NCBI RefSeq assembly: GCF_005160265.1
Contig: NZ_CP039865.1
Location: forward strand, 2,256,828-2,320,827
DNA length: 64,000 nucleotides
Direction of reading: 5' to 3'
Source: Phreatobacter aquaticus
GTDB taxonomy: Bacteria > Pseudomonadota > Alphaproteobacteria > Rhizobiales > Phreatobacteraceae
In this document: piece after piece, positions 25,591-33,974 of the stretch
How the letters are laid out: the number at the start of each line of letters is the position of its first letter
How positions within the stretch are numbered: position 1 is the stretch's first letter
Position numbers and translations under genes: made by a program
Notes under the pieces: generated by a model
Told to the model about the DNA's origin: nothing
Seen by the model: only the letters and a program-made list of their open reading frames with translations
Databases searched by the model: none

Positions 25591-26301
25591 ATGTTGCCGG
25601 ACCGGCTCACCCGCTTCCTTAGCGCCCTCGAGCGCGGAGTGTCACTGCAGGATATTGGCCGCAGCGCGTCGTTCAGCGCGGTCCTGTCCAGGGTGGCCTT
25701 GCTGCTGTCACGCACGGGCATCACGCCCAACACATTGACCCTGTTCTCTCTGGTGCCAGCGGCGGCAGCCGGGATCGCCGCGGCAACCGGTTCGCTGGCC
25801 TGGGCAGCCCTTTTCCTGCTGCTCAGCGGTGTCCTTGATCTGCTGGACGGGCCGCTTGCCCGCGCCACCGGCCGGACCACGCGTTTCGGCGCCTTGCTCG
25901 ATTCGACGCTCGACCGGGTTTCCGATGCCCTGCCGCTGCTCGGACTGACGGCGCTTTTTGCGCAGAGTGGCTCTGGTCTGGCCGCCATGGTTCCGGCCTT
26001 CACCCTGCTCACCGGCTACACGGTCTCCTATGTCCGCGCGCGCTGCGAAGGCCTTGCCGTCGCGCTGCCGCCGCTCTGGATGCGCCGCGGCGACCGCATG
26101 GTGCTGATGGCCCTGTCGCTGCTGGCTGGGGCCTTCGCTCTGCCGATCGCATTGGTTGGAACCGGCGTGGCCGGCGTCCTCAGCGCGCTTGCCGCTGCCG
26201 ATGCTCTGCGCGTCGCGCGTCGCGTCATCGAAGAGGGCGAACAGCTCCGCGAGATGCCGACGCCGGTCACCGATCCGGCCTCCGGCATCCGCGGCGCGTG
26301 A
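25591..26301 (+). CDS. CDP-alcohol phosphatidyltransferase, candidate phosphatidylinositol-phosphate synthase
   Basis: 236 aa inner-membrane enzyme. The full CDP-AP signature D-x2-DG-x2-AR-x8-G-x3-D-x3-D is seen at D83, D86, G87, A90, R91, G100, D104 and D108. It joins a CDP-linked lipid (CDP-diacylglycerol) to an alcohol. The presence of myo-inositol-phosphate synthase, and of the AUR1-like enzyme overlapping its stop, make inositol phosphate the most likely acceptor. I chose ATG 25591 because GGGGAGG lies 7 bp upstream; ATG 25507 would add 28 residues without homology. PgsA (glycerophosphate) or archaetidyl-type activity are alternatives. Confidence 0.85.
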   Translation: MLPDRLTRFLSALERGVSLQDIGRSASFSAVLSRVALLLSRTGITPNTLTLFSLVPAAAAGIAAATGSLAWAALFLLLSGVLDLLDGPLARATGRTTRFGALLDSTLDRVSDALPLLGLTALFAQSGSGLAAMVPAFTLLTGYTVSYVRARCEGLAVALPPLWMRRGDRMVLMALSLLAGAFALPIALVGTGVAGVLSALAAADALRVARRVIEEGEQLREMPTPVTDPASGIRGA

Positions 26302-27215
26302 TGGCGTCCCTCGTCGGTCACGTGAAAGGCCTCTGGGGGCCCTGGTGGTTTGTGCCGCTGGTGCCCACGCTGCATGCCGGTGTCATGGCGGCAGGCGGCG
26401 CGCCCAAGCCCGAATATTGGCTGATCGCCGCGATCGTTGCGGTGGCGGCCTACGCCACGCGCTGGACGCGCGATCTCGTCGTGATCGCGGCTCCCGCCAT
26501 TCTGGTCGCCCTCGCCTACGAGCTCCTGCGGCTGATCACGCCTCTGCTCGTTCGCCCCGAGCGCGTCTGGGGCTGCGAATTGCGTCAGATCGAACTGACG
26601 CTGTTCAGCGTCGGGCCTGACACGACGCTCTCGGACTTCTTCCAGGTCCACAACGCGGCGGTCTTCGACCTCTATTTCGCCATTCCCTACGCGGCCTTCC
26701 TCTATGTGATCGCCGCCTATGCCGCCGTGCTCTATTTCCGCGACCGGCCCCGCATGGAACTGCTCTTGTGGTCGTTTGCCATCGTGCACTTGATCGCCTT
26801 CGCCATCTGGATGGTCATGCCGGCGGCCCCACCCTGGTACATCCGCATGCATGGCTGCGCGATCGACATGTCGGCCCTGCCCAGCGCCGGGCGCCTGCTG
26901 CGGGTCGATGAATTGCTCGGCATTGGCTATTTCCGCGCCTTCTACAGCCGCACGGCCAATATTTTCGGCGCCATGCCGTCGCTGCACTGCGCCATGCCGA
27001 TCCTGACGCTGCTGGTCGCCTGGCCGAAGGCGACGTGGCGGACCCGTCCGATCCATCTCGTCTATGCGGCATCGATGGTGGTCGCCAGCATCTATCTCGA
27101 CCATCACTGGCTGCTGGATGGTCTCGCCGGCATGGTGGCCGCAGCAATTGCCGTCACCCTTGCCGGTTGGCTTCTGAAACAGAGAAGCCGGACCGCGAAC
27201 GGCCCGGCTTCCTGA
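26301..27215 (+). CDS. PAP2-family membrane transferase, candidate inositol-phosphorylceramide synthase (AUR1-like)
   Basis: 304 aa with about six to eight membrane helices. The two PAP2 motifs have the AUR1 form: FGAMPSLHCAMP with H229, and YLDHHWLLDG with H269 and D273. The His-to-Asp spacing of four is that of the AUR1 catalytic pair, and GYFRAFYSRTANIFGAMP before the first motif resembles fungal IPC synthase. It would move phosphoinositol from phosphatidylinositol to ceramide. The ATG shares one base with the phosphatidyltransferase stop (TGATG). A simple phosphatidate phosphatase is the alternative, but the linked MIPS and ceramide genes argue for IPC synthase. Confidence 0.8.
   Translation: MASLVGHVKGLWGPWWFVPLVPTLHAGVMAAGGAPKPEYWLIAAIVAVAAYATRWTRDLVVIAAPAILVALAYELLRLITPLLVRPERVWGCELRQIELTLFSVGPDTTLSDFFQVHNAAVFDLYFAIPYAAFLYVIAAYAAVLYFRDRPRMELLLWSFAIVHLIAFAIWMVMPAAPPWYIRMHGCAIDMSALPSAGRLLRVDELLGIGYFRAFYSRTANIFGAMPSLHCAMPILTLLVAWPKATWRTRPIHLVYAASMVVASIYLDHHWLLDGLAGMVAAAIAVTLAGWLLKQRSRTANGPAS
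27184..27211 (+). terminator. Hairpin at the end of the AUR1-like gene
   Basis: GAAGCCGG pairs with CCGGCTTC across an 12-nt loop in the last codons of the gene, followed by a weak T-containing stretch. It could end the phosphatidyltransferase operon before the convergent protease gene. The T-run is poor. Confidence 0.35.
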
Positions 27216-27249
27216 TTTCAAGGCTTCCGCTGGCGGCGGAAAGGTCTGC

Positions 27250-29457
27250 TCATTCCAGGCAGTCGAGCGGCAGCACCGACTGGTCGGAATTCTGCAGGAT
27301 GTCGGCGGTCGGCAGCGAACCATCCGGCGCCCGCTCCGCCGCCGTCACGCCATTGGCGGCGAGGAAGGTGCGGACCAGATCGAGCTTGATCCCGAAATTG
27401 ATGTTCTGCGCGCTGCGCTCGCCGGAGATCTTGTCGATCTGCGACACGACCACGCCGACCACCAGGCCCGAAGCATCGATCACCGGGCCGCCCGAATTGC
27501 CGGGCTGCGTCGGCGCCGTATACTGGAAGCGGGTCTGGTCGCCGAGCGCGCCGCGCATGCCGGAGACGAGGCCCTCGGTGACATTGACGCCGCCAAGCTG
27601 CGACCGGGCGGGGTAGCCCACCAGCACGACACGTTCGCCGGCCCGGATCGGAGTGGCGCCATCGCCGCGCAGCGACAAGGGCTGCGACGTCGTGTTGTCC
27701 TGCTGGAGCACGGCGAGGTCGGCACCTTCGTCGGCACCGATCAGCCGAAGCGGGATGCGCTGGCCGCCCGGACGCGAGATCGCAACCGTCGAGCAGCCAT
27801 CAATGACATGGTGGTTGGTCAGCACATGGCCGGTGGCGGTGATGTAGAAGCCCGTGCCGGTGGATGCCACCTGGCCCGGACGATTGGGACGGCCGACCGC
27901 GATCTCCGGGGTGGCGCAGAGGTCCTGGTCACGGCGCTCGATCGTCTGGCCGCCTTCATAGACCAGCTTCATGTCCCAACGGCAGCCGCCCTCGTTGGGC
28001 AGGCGCAGTTCGAGACGGAACCGGCGCGGCATGGTCTCCGAGCCCAGGCGGTCATCGCCCCAATGGGTATCGGTGACCGGGGTCAGATAGAGTTCGCGCA
28101 CATCGTTGCGGCCGGTATTGGTCAGCACGACCTTGCGGCCGTTGTCCGGGCCACCGCCGTCGATGCGGAAGGCGTTCGGGCCGCCGAAGGCCACTTCCCG
28201 GCGATCACACAGGTTCTGGCGCATGCGCCGCTCCTCGCGGCCGCCGGTGTAGAGGATGCGCAGGTCATAGTTGCACTGGTCGTCGCGTTCCACGGTCGCC
28301 TGGAACCGCGCGCCGGGGGCGATGCGGTTGGTGCCGAGCATGTCATCGCCCCAGCTTGAGACCTTCGACGAGGAGACGAACAGCGACTCGATCGGGTTGG
28401 TACCTTCGTTGAGGATGGACACCGAGAGCGTGCGGGCCTCGCCGCCGCTGCGCGCGCTCGGCCGCGACTTCTGCTGGCCGCGGCCGGTGACGAGGGCTGG
28501 ACCCGTGACGACGAATTCGCGCATCTCGCACAGATCGACGTTCTCTCGCACCTGATCGGGCGCACCGTCGAACACCACCTTCACGTCATAGGCGCAGGTG
28601 CGACCGCGCGGCATGCGCACGGTGAAGTTGGCGCGGGCGGCAACGGTGTCGTTGCCGAGGCGGTCCGGCCCCCAGCCGCTGCGTCCACGTTCGCGGACAT
28701 AGAGATTCTGCATCGACACCGCCGAGCGGTTCTGGAACTCGACCACAACCTCCGGTCCGCTGGGAGCGGGCGTCCCCGCCGGGGGGGCGTCGCGCTCGGC
28801 TGCCATGACCACCTCTCGGTTGGTGCAGAGGTTGCGGCGCGCCACGGTGCGATCCTCGGCGCCATCGAAGGTCGCGAGCAGATCATAGGTGCAGCCGTCC
28901 GCGCGACGGATGCGACCGGTATAGGTACCGCCGTCATTGACCACCGAGGAGCCGAGCACGTCGTCGCTCTCGTCGCCATTCTCGGAGGTCAGCTTCAGGG
29001 TCTGGAGCGTATTGCCGGTGCGATTGCGCACGATGAACAGGCCGATCGGTCCCTGCCGCTGGAGATCGGAGGCGGTCGTCTGGGTGCGGCCGTCGAGGGT
29101 GATCTCGCTGCGCTGGCACAGGTCGACGCCGAAACGGGTCTCCTCGCGGCCGCTTTCGTACACGGCGCGCATGTCATAGCGGCACTGCCGCCCGATCTCG
29201 AGGTTGAAGCGCTTGCGGCGTCCCGCAGCCAGTGTGTCGCTGCCGAGGCGATCCTCGCCCCAGGCCGGGTCGTCGACCGCGGTGACGAAGATGTTGTTCA
29301 CGATCGCGTCGGACCGGTTGATCACCGTGATGTCGACATCGGAATTGCCGCCGCGGCGGTTGCGGCCGGACTGGGCATCCGCCGTCGGGATCTGGATGGC
29401 GGCAGCGCAGGCCAGCGCCAATGCCAGCCTGAGGGGTGATGACGAAAGGAACGACAT
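27250..29457 (-). CDS. Secreted trypsin-like serine protease with five N-terminal Cys-pair repeats
   Basis: 735 aa from ATG 29457. A signal peptide covers about residues 1-29 (cleavage after TADAQ). Five repeats of roughly 75-100 residues follow, each with a Trp-Gly-x-Asp-x-Leu-Gly type core (WGEDRLGSD, WGPDRLGND, WGDDMLGTN, WGDDRLGSE; degenerate in repeat 2) and a cysteine pair with exactly 21 residues between: C92/C114, C189/C211, C288/C310, C395/C417, C492/C514. The C-terminal DegP/trypsin fold has H550 (TNHHVI), D580 (GADLAVL) and S655 (GNSGGP). It is extracytoplasmic. The repeats are probably disulfide-locked beta domains for binding or spacing. No PDZ domain is present, unlike DegP. Confidence 0.88.
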   Translation of the reverse strand: MSFLSSSPLRLALALACAAAIQIPTADAQSGRNRRGGNSDVDITVINRSDAIVNNIFVTAVDDPAWGEDRLGSDTLAAGRRKRFNLEIGRQCRYDMRAVYESGREETRFGVDLCQRSEITLDGRTQTTASDLQRQGPIGLFIVRNRTGNTLQTLKLTSENGDESDDVLGSSVVNDGGTYTGRIRRADGCTYDLLATFDGAEDRTVARRNLCTNREVVMAAERDAPPAGTPAPSGPEVVVEFQNRSAVSMQNLYVRERGRSGWGPDRLGNDTVAARANFTVRMPRGRTCAYDVKVVFDGAPDQVRENVDLCEMREFVVTGPALVTGRGQQKSRPSARSGGEARTLSVSILNEGTNPIESLFVSSSKVSSWGDDMLGTNRIAPGARFQATVERDDQCNYDLRILYTGGREERRMRQNLCDRREVAFGGPNAFRIDGGGPDNGRKVVLTNTGRNDVRELYLTPVTDTHWGDDRLGSETMPRRFRLELRLPNEGGCRWDMKLVYEGGQTIERRDQDLCATPEIAVGRPNRPGQVASTGTGFYITATGHVLTNHHVIDGCSTVAISRPGGQRIPLRLIGADEGADLAVLQQDNTTSQPLSLRGDGATPIRAGERVVLVGYPARSQLGGVNVTEGLVSGMRGALGDQTRFQYTAPTQPGNSGGPVIDASGLVVGVVVSQIDKISGERSAQNINFGIKLDLVRTFLAANGVTAAERAPDGSLPTADILQNSDQSVLPLDCLE

Positions 29458-29629
29458 GGACGGCAATCTCCGAGCTGGCGCCCCATTCAAAGCGTGGGTC
29501 GCATCCACCGTATAGGCAGAGGGGGTTTCTGCAAGATTGCACGACAGGCCGCGTTGGGCTCGCCAATCACGATCACCTGAAACAAGGGCGAAACCATCGC
29601 CGCCCCTGTTTCTGTTCGGGGCTCGATTG

Positions 29630-30880
29630 TCAGCCTTCGGCGATCAGATCCTTCGCCAGCGCCATATAGGCGGGCAGGGTGATCGGGTCGTTCGCGGCAT
29701 TGCCTGCAGCGGGATGGGAGGCATAGCGCGCGATCACCATCTCGGCCTTGGGGTCGATATAGATGCCCTGGCCGTAGACGCCACGCGCCATATAGGCTCC
29801 GTGCGCATTGTGGCTGACCCACCACTGGTTCCGATAGGACGCGCCGGGCAGGGTTGGGTAGCCAGCGGGAGCGAATTGCGCCGGATCCGCGCCGCGCTCG
29901 ATGTCCTCGACCACAGAAGCCGGGACGATCTGGCGGCCATTGAAGTGCCCGTGGTTGCGCATGGTCTCGCCGAAGCGCGCGAGGTCGCGCAATGTCGTCG
30001 ACAGACCGCCGCCGCCGCTCTCTGTTCCGATGCGGTCGACGTGGTAATGCGCGTCTTCTTCCGCGCCCATCGGTGCCCAGATGCGATCCGAGAGCAGGTC
30101 TGACAGCGTCATGCCGCTGGCGCGCCGGCAGATCCAGGCAAGCACGTCGGTATTGACGGTCTTGTAGGCGAAAACCTGGCCATGCTCGCCCTGCTTCTCC
30201 TGGGCGCAGAGGAAATCGAAGATGGTGGTAGCGCCCTGATAGCCGGGCTCACGCGGCGCCATGCCATTGGCCTTCCGGAGACCCCAGACGTCGGAATTCT
30301 TGTCGGTGTAGATCTCTGTGTATTTGAGGCCGGTGGTCATATCCATGACCTGACGGACGCTGGCATCCCCGAAGGCGCTGGCCTTCAGTTCCGGCACGTA
30401 GTCGGTGACCGGCGCCTTGGGATCGATCTTTCCTTCCGCCACGAGAATGCCGGCAAGCGTTCCGGTGAAGGACTTGGTGACCGACATGCCGATATGCGGC
30501 TTGTGCGGCTTCAGCGCGCCGAAATAGCGCTCGTAGACGAGCTTGCCCTTGTGCAGCACGGCAATGCCGTCGGCATAGGTTTCCTGAAGCATCTGGTCGA
30601 ACGTCATGGGCCGGCCGTCCATGGTGGTGGAGCGCGATCCGCCGATGGCGCGCTCGGCGCGCGGCAGGGCGGAGGCCGGTCCTGGGCCGCGCCAGACATT
30701 CACGGTCGGCACCAGCTGGCGGATGTTGCTCCACGCCCAGCGCAGTTCCGGGAACGAGCGGAACGAGCCGTTCTCGAAAGTGATCGTCCGGTCCTCGGCG
30801 GGCGGGAACCCTTTCATCCAGCCCAGCACCTCCGGATCGGTCTCTGCTGCGGTGGGAATGGGCGTGGCTGCGGCGGACAT
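29630..30880 (-). CDS. Beta-lactamase-fold serine hydrolase (class C-like)
   Basis: 416 aa from ATG 30880, with AGGAG seven bases upstream; the longer frame to 30916 has no site. The nucleophile is in HIGMSVTKSFTGTLAG (SxxK), and YKTVN provides the Tyr-x-Asn motif. ESGGGGLSTTLRDLARFGE and HNAHGAYMARGVYGQGIYID near the C-terminus are typical of the AmpC/esterase EstB-like family. There is no clear signal peptide, so an esterase or amidase on a small substrate is likelier than a periplasmic lactamase. Upstream, a 509-bp gap separates it from the divergent amidohydrolase gene. Confidence 0.87.
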   Translation of the reverse strand: MSAAATPIPTAAETDPEVLGWMKGFPPAEDRTITFENGSFRSFPELRWAWSNIRQLVPTVNVWRGPGPASALPRAERAIGGSRSTTMDGRPMTFDQMLQETYADGIAVLHKGKLVYERYFGALKPHKPHIGMSVTKSFTGTLAGILVAEGKIDPKAPVTDYVPELKASAFGDASVRQVMDMTTGLKYTEIYTDKNSDVWGLRKANGMAPREPGYQGATTIFDFLCAQEKQGEHGQVFAYKTVNTDVLAWICRRASGMTLSDLLSDRIWAPMGAEEDAHYHVDRIGTESGGGGLSTTLRDLARFGETMRNHGHFNGRQIVPASVVEDIERGADPAQFAPAGYPTLPGASYRNQWWVSHNAHGAYMARGVYGQGIYIDPKAEMVIARYASHPAAGNAANDPITLPAYMALAKDLIAEG

Positions 30881-31389
30881 GAGAGACGCTCCTGGATTCG
30901 GCCCGCTCATCGGCACGCGGGCGCAAGCCGGCAGTCTAGCGCGCCGGCGTCAGGGCACATCCTCCGTTTCAGCGGGGAGGGCCTTGCAGACACGGGGACG
31001 ATGTCGCGACGCGCGATCGTTGTGTATCGGCCTCCTCTGGTCGCAGCGCCAGCTATGGCGCCAACTGCCCAGTTGTTCGGCAATCTCTTGTGGATTTCGA
31101 TGAAAATGTATCGTTTACCAATACGATCGGATCGCAATGAGGTCGGCCTGGTAAGGCGACCCCGCACCTGCCGCAACGACAATCGTGACTGTCGTTGATC
31201 CCCTATCTATCTGACAATACATAAAAAATCCTGGTGGAGTCGCCGCTTTTTCACTGGCGGGGCGCGCACAATACCCATCGGCAAGGCTCTTGCATCCCCC
31301 ATTTGCGCCGGGGTGTTCGGCGCGAGCCGCTCTTGCCGGTACAAAAACAGGCATGCCATCCTCTCAGGCAGCCTATCTGGAGAATAAGC
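30881..31389. other. 509-bp divergent intergenic region
   Basis: No gene or RNA was recognised. It contains an 18-nt inverted repeat at 31110-31127 (ATCGT, 8-nt spacer, ACGAT) and an AT-richer stretch CTATCTATCTGACAATACAT ahead of the amidohydrolase gene that could hold its promoter. This is the natural site for regulating the importer operon. Confidence 0.4.
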
Positions 31390-33027
31390 ATGTCGATCCT
31401 TCCGAAAGCCGATGTTGTCTTGCGGGGAGGTCGCGTCTTCGTCGGCTATGGCAGGCCCGTTGTGGAAGCCGTGGCGCTCTGGTCTGGCAAGGTGCTGGCA
31501 GTCGGCCCCTCGGCTGACCTGGAGCCGCTGATCGGACCGTCGACGAAGGTTGTCGAATTGCGCGGGCGGCTCGCCACGCCCGGTCTGTTCGAGGCCCACG
31601 CCCACCTCCTGCCCATGGGCGTCGCCATGGCCGAGGTCGATGCCCGGCCGAAGAACGCCGGCACGCTCGACGAACTGCTTGGGCTGATCAAGGCGGCCGC
31701 CGCCACCAAGAAGCCCGGCGAATGGATCATGGCGCGCGGCTATGACCATTTCCAGCTCGACGTGAAGCGCCATCCTCACCGTTCCGAGCTCGATGCCGCT
31801 GCCCCCAACAATCCGGTCTATCTGGTACGCACCTGTGGCCATCTGGCGGTCGTCAATTCGCTGGCGCTCAAGATGGCCGGCATCACCAAGTCGTCCCCGG
31901 TCCCGGCCGGCGGCGCGATCGAGCAGGTCAACGGCGACCTGACCGGCCTGCTGGCCGAGAACGGCCGCCTGCCGGTCAAGGCCGTGCTGTCGCCGGTGAG
32001 CGACGAGGACCTGGTTGCCGGCATCGAGCGCGGTGCCAAATACATGAACTCGTTCGGCATCACCTCGACCATGGATGCCGCTGTCGGCATTCACTCGAAA
32101 TACCGCGAGATGGTCGCCTACCGCACCGCCGTGCGCACCGGCCGCCAGCCGATCCGTGTGACCCAGTGCCTGCTCGACATTCCCGAGGGGATCCTCGACC
32201 AGTGCTACGACGAGGGGCTGGTCACCGGCTCCGGCGACGACATGCTGCGCATCGGCCCGGTGAAGATCTTCACCGACGGTTCCGCTGGCGGCAAGACCGC
32301 CGCGATGACCAAGGTCTATGCTGGCGAGGAAGAGACCCACGGCATCTACTGTCTCACCGACAAGGAGATGGAAGAGGCCACCATGGCGGTCCACGCCAAG
32401 GGTTATCATCTCGCGGTCCATGCCATTGGCGACGGCGCGATTGAGCAGACCCTGGTTGCGATGGAAAAGGCGCTCGCCAAATATCCGGACGCCGATCGCC
32501 GCCACCGCATCGAGCATTGCGGCTTCAACACGATGGATCAGATGAAGCGCATGCGGAAGGCCGGCATCGAGCCGGTGCCGCAGCCGATCTTCATCTATGA
32601 CTTCGGCGACCTCTATCAGTCGGTCATGCCCGATGAGCGGCCGGCCCAGAGCTATCCGATGAAGACCTGGATCGACATGGGCTTCCGCCCGGCTGCATCG
32701 ACCGATGCCCCGGTCTGCGATGCCAACATCTATCCGAATTTCTACACGATGCTGACCCGCAAGACCTCCAAGGGCACGGTGATCGGCGGCAACGAGGCGA
32801 TCTCCATCGAGCGCGCGCTGCAGGCCTATACCGAGTTCGGCGCATATGTGAACAAGTGCGAGGACCACCGCGGCACCCTGGTGCCCGGCATGGCTGCCGA
32901 TGTCGCAGTCTTCTCGCGCGACTTGCTCACGGCCAGCCCTGAGGACATTCTGCACGACACGCGCTGCGACCTGACCATCCTGGGCGGGGCCTGCGTGTAC
33001 GATGCGACCGGCGAGTGGGGGCGCTGA
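31390..33027 (+). CDS. Amidohydrolase family protein (YtcJ/AepA-like)
   Basis: 545 aa metal-dependent TIM-barrel hydrolase. The metal motif FEAHAHLLPMG holds the HxH, KIFTDGSAGGKTAAM lies mid-protein, HAIGDGAIEQTL and RIEHCGF give the two later His ligands, and STDAPVCDANIYPNFYTML the Asp. Family members hydrolyse amides, N-acyl or ring C-N bonds. ATG 31390 with AGGAG-like AGAATAAG upstream was chosen over a long frame from 31234 without homology. It begins the importer operon: the permease gene starts 5 bp after its stop, so the imported compound is probably its substrate. Confidence 0.88.
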   Translation: MSILPKADVVLRGGRVFVGYGRPVVEAVALWSGKVLAVGPSADLEPLIGPSTKVVELRGRLATPGLFEAHAHLLPMGVAMAEVDARPKNAGTLDELLGLIKAAAATKKPGEWIMARGYDHFQLDVKRHPHRSELDAAAPNNPVYLVRTCGHLAVVNSLALKMAGITKSSPVPAGGAIEQVNGDLTGLLAENGRLPVKAVLSPVSDEDLVAGIERGAKYMNSFGITSTMDAAVGIHSKYREMVAYRTAVRTGRQPIRVTQCLLDIPEGILDQCYDEGLVTGSGDDMLRIGPVKIFTDGSAGGKTAAMTKVYAGEEETHGIYCLTDKEMEEATMAVHAKGYHLAVHAIGDGAIEQTLVAMEKALAKYPDADRRHRIEHCGFNTMDQMKRMRKAGIEPVPQPIFIYDFGDLYQSVMPDERPAQSYPMKTWIDMGFRPAASTDAPVCDANIYPNFYTMLTRKTSKGTVIGGNEAISIERALQAYTEFGAYVNKCEDHRGTLVPGMAADVAVFSRDLLTASPEDILHDTRCDLTILGGACVYDATGEWGR

Positions 33028-33032
33028 CCGGT

Positions 33033-33974
33033 ATGGGTTCCCACCTCGTTCACCGCCTTCTTCTGTCGGTGCCGGTCCTTTTCGGCGTGCTTCTTCTTGG
33101 CTTCCTGCTGCTCCAGCTCGTGCCTGGCGACGTCGCGCAGGTGATCGGCGGTCCGCAGGCGACGCCCGAAGTGCTTGAGAGCATCCGTCGCGAGATGGGC
33201 CTCGACAAGCCGCTGGTCGTCCAGTTCTTCCTCTACATAACCCGGGTGCTGCGGGGCGACCTCGGCTATTCGATGATCAACAACACGCCGGTGATCTCGG
33301 AACTCGCCGATGCCGTCGGGCCGACCGCCGAACTCATGGTCGCCTGCCTGATCTGGTCGGTGCCGCTCGGCATCGTGCTCGGCACGATCGCTGCCGTTCA
33401 TCGTGGCAAGCTGCTCGACCGTCTGGTCATTGCCATCTCGGTTGCTGGCGTCTCGACCCCGGTCTTCTTCATCGCCCTCATGCTGATCATGTATGTCGGC
33501 TACTATTGGGAATTGCTGCCCTTCCTCGGGCGCGAGGGGCCGATCTGGACGCTCGATGGTCTCGCCCACATAGCCCTGCCGGCACTGACCCTTGGCCTCA
33601 CTTTCATCGGGCCGGTGGCGCGCATGACGCGCACTGCCGCCCTCGAGGTCATGAACGCGGACTATGTCCGCACAGCCCGGGCGAAAGGTCTCAATGAGCG
33701 CACCGTCATCATCCAGCACGTGCTGCGCAACGCGCTGATCCCGGTCGTGACGCTGATCGGCCTGCAGGCCGGCTTCCTGCTCGGTGGCGCTGTGGTCACC
33801 GAAACCATCTTCTCCTGGCCCGGCGTCGGTCGGCTGGCGGTCGGTGCCATCCTGGCGCGCGACTTGCCTGTCGCGCAGGGCTCCATCCTCGTTCTGGCTG
33901 TGTCCTTCATCGTGATCAATCTCATCGTCGATCTGCTCTACGGCGTTCTCGATCCGCGGGTGAGCAAGCGATGA
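33033..33974 (+). CDS. Peptide/nickel-type ABC transporter permease (DppB-like)
   Basis: 313 aa. N-terminal helix LLLSVPVLFGVLLLGFLLLQLVPGD is the DppB/OppB signature; EMGLDKPLVVQFFLYI and the cytoplasmic EAA loop (EVMNADYVRTARAKGLNER) confirm it. Forms the membrane channel with the next permease, to which it is coupled by a 4-bp overlap. It belongs to the importer between two amidohydrolases. Confidence 0.92.
   Translation: MGSHLVHRLLLSVPVLFGVLLLGFLLLQLVPGDVAQVIGGPQATPEVLESIRREMGLDKPLVVQFFLYITRVLRGDLGYSMINNTPVISELADAVGPTAELMVACLIWSVPLGIVLGTIAAVHRGKLLDRLVIAISVAGVSTPVFFIALMLIMYVGYYWELLPFLGREGPIWTLDGLAHIALPALTLGLTFIGPVARMTRTAALEVMNADYVRTARAKGLNERTVIIQHVLRNALIPVVTLIGLQAGFLLGGAVVTETIFSWPGVGRLAVGAILARDLPVAQGSILVLAVSFIVINLIVDLLYGVLDPRVSKR

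Noticed and set aside
23795-25738. 647-residue plus-strand frame over UPF0104, deacetylase and GT2-like genes
   Set aside because: Antisense to three recognisable genes, Arg/Asp/Gly-rich, no motif.
31110-31127. Inverted repeat ATCGT-N8-ACGAT in the 509-bp gap
   Set aside because: Only five base pairs and no link to a regulator; noted but not called as an operator.
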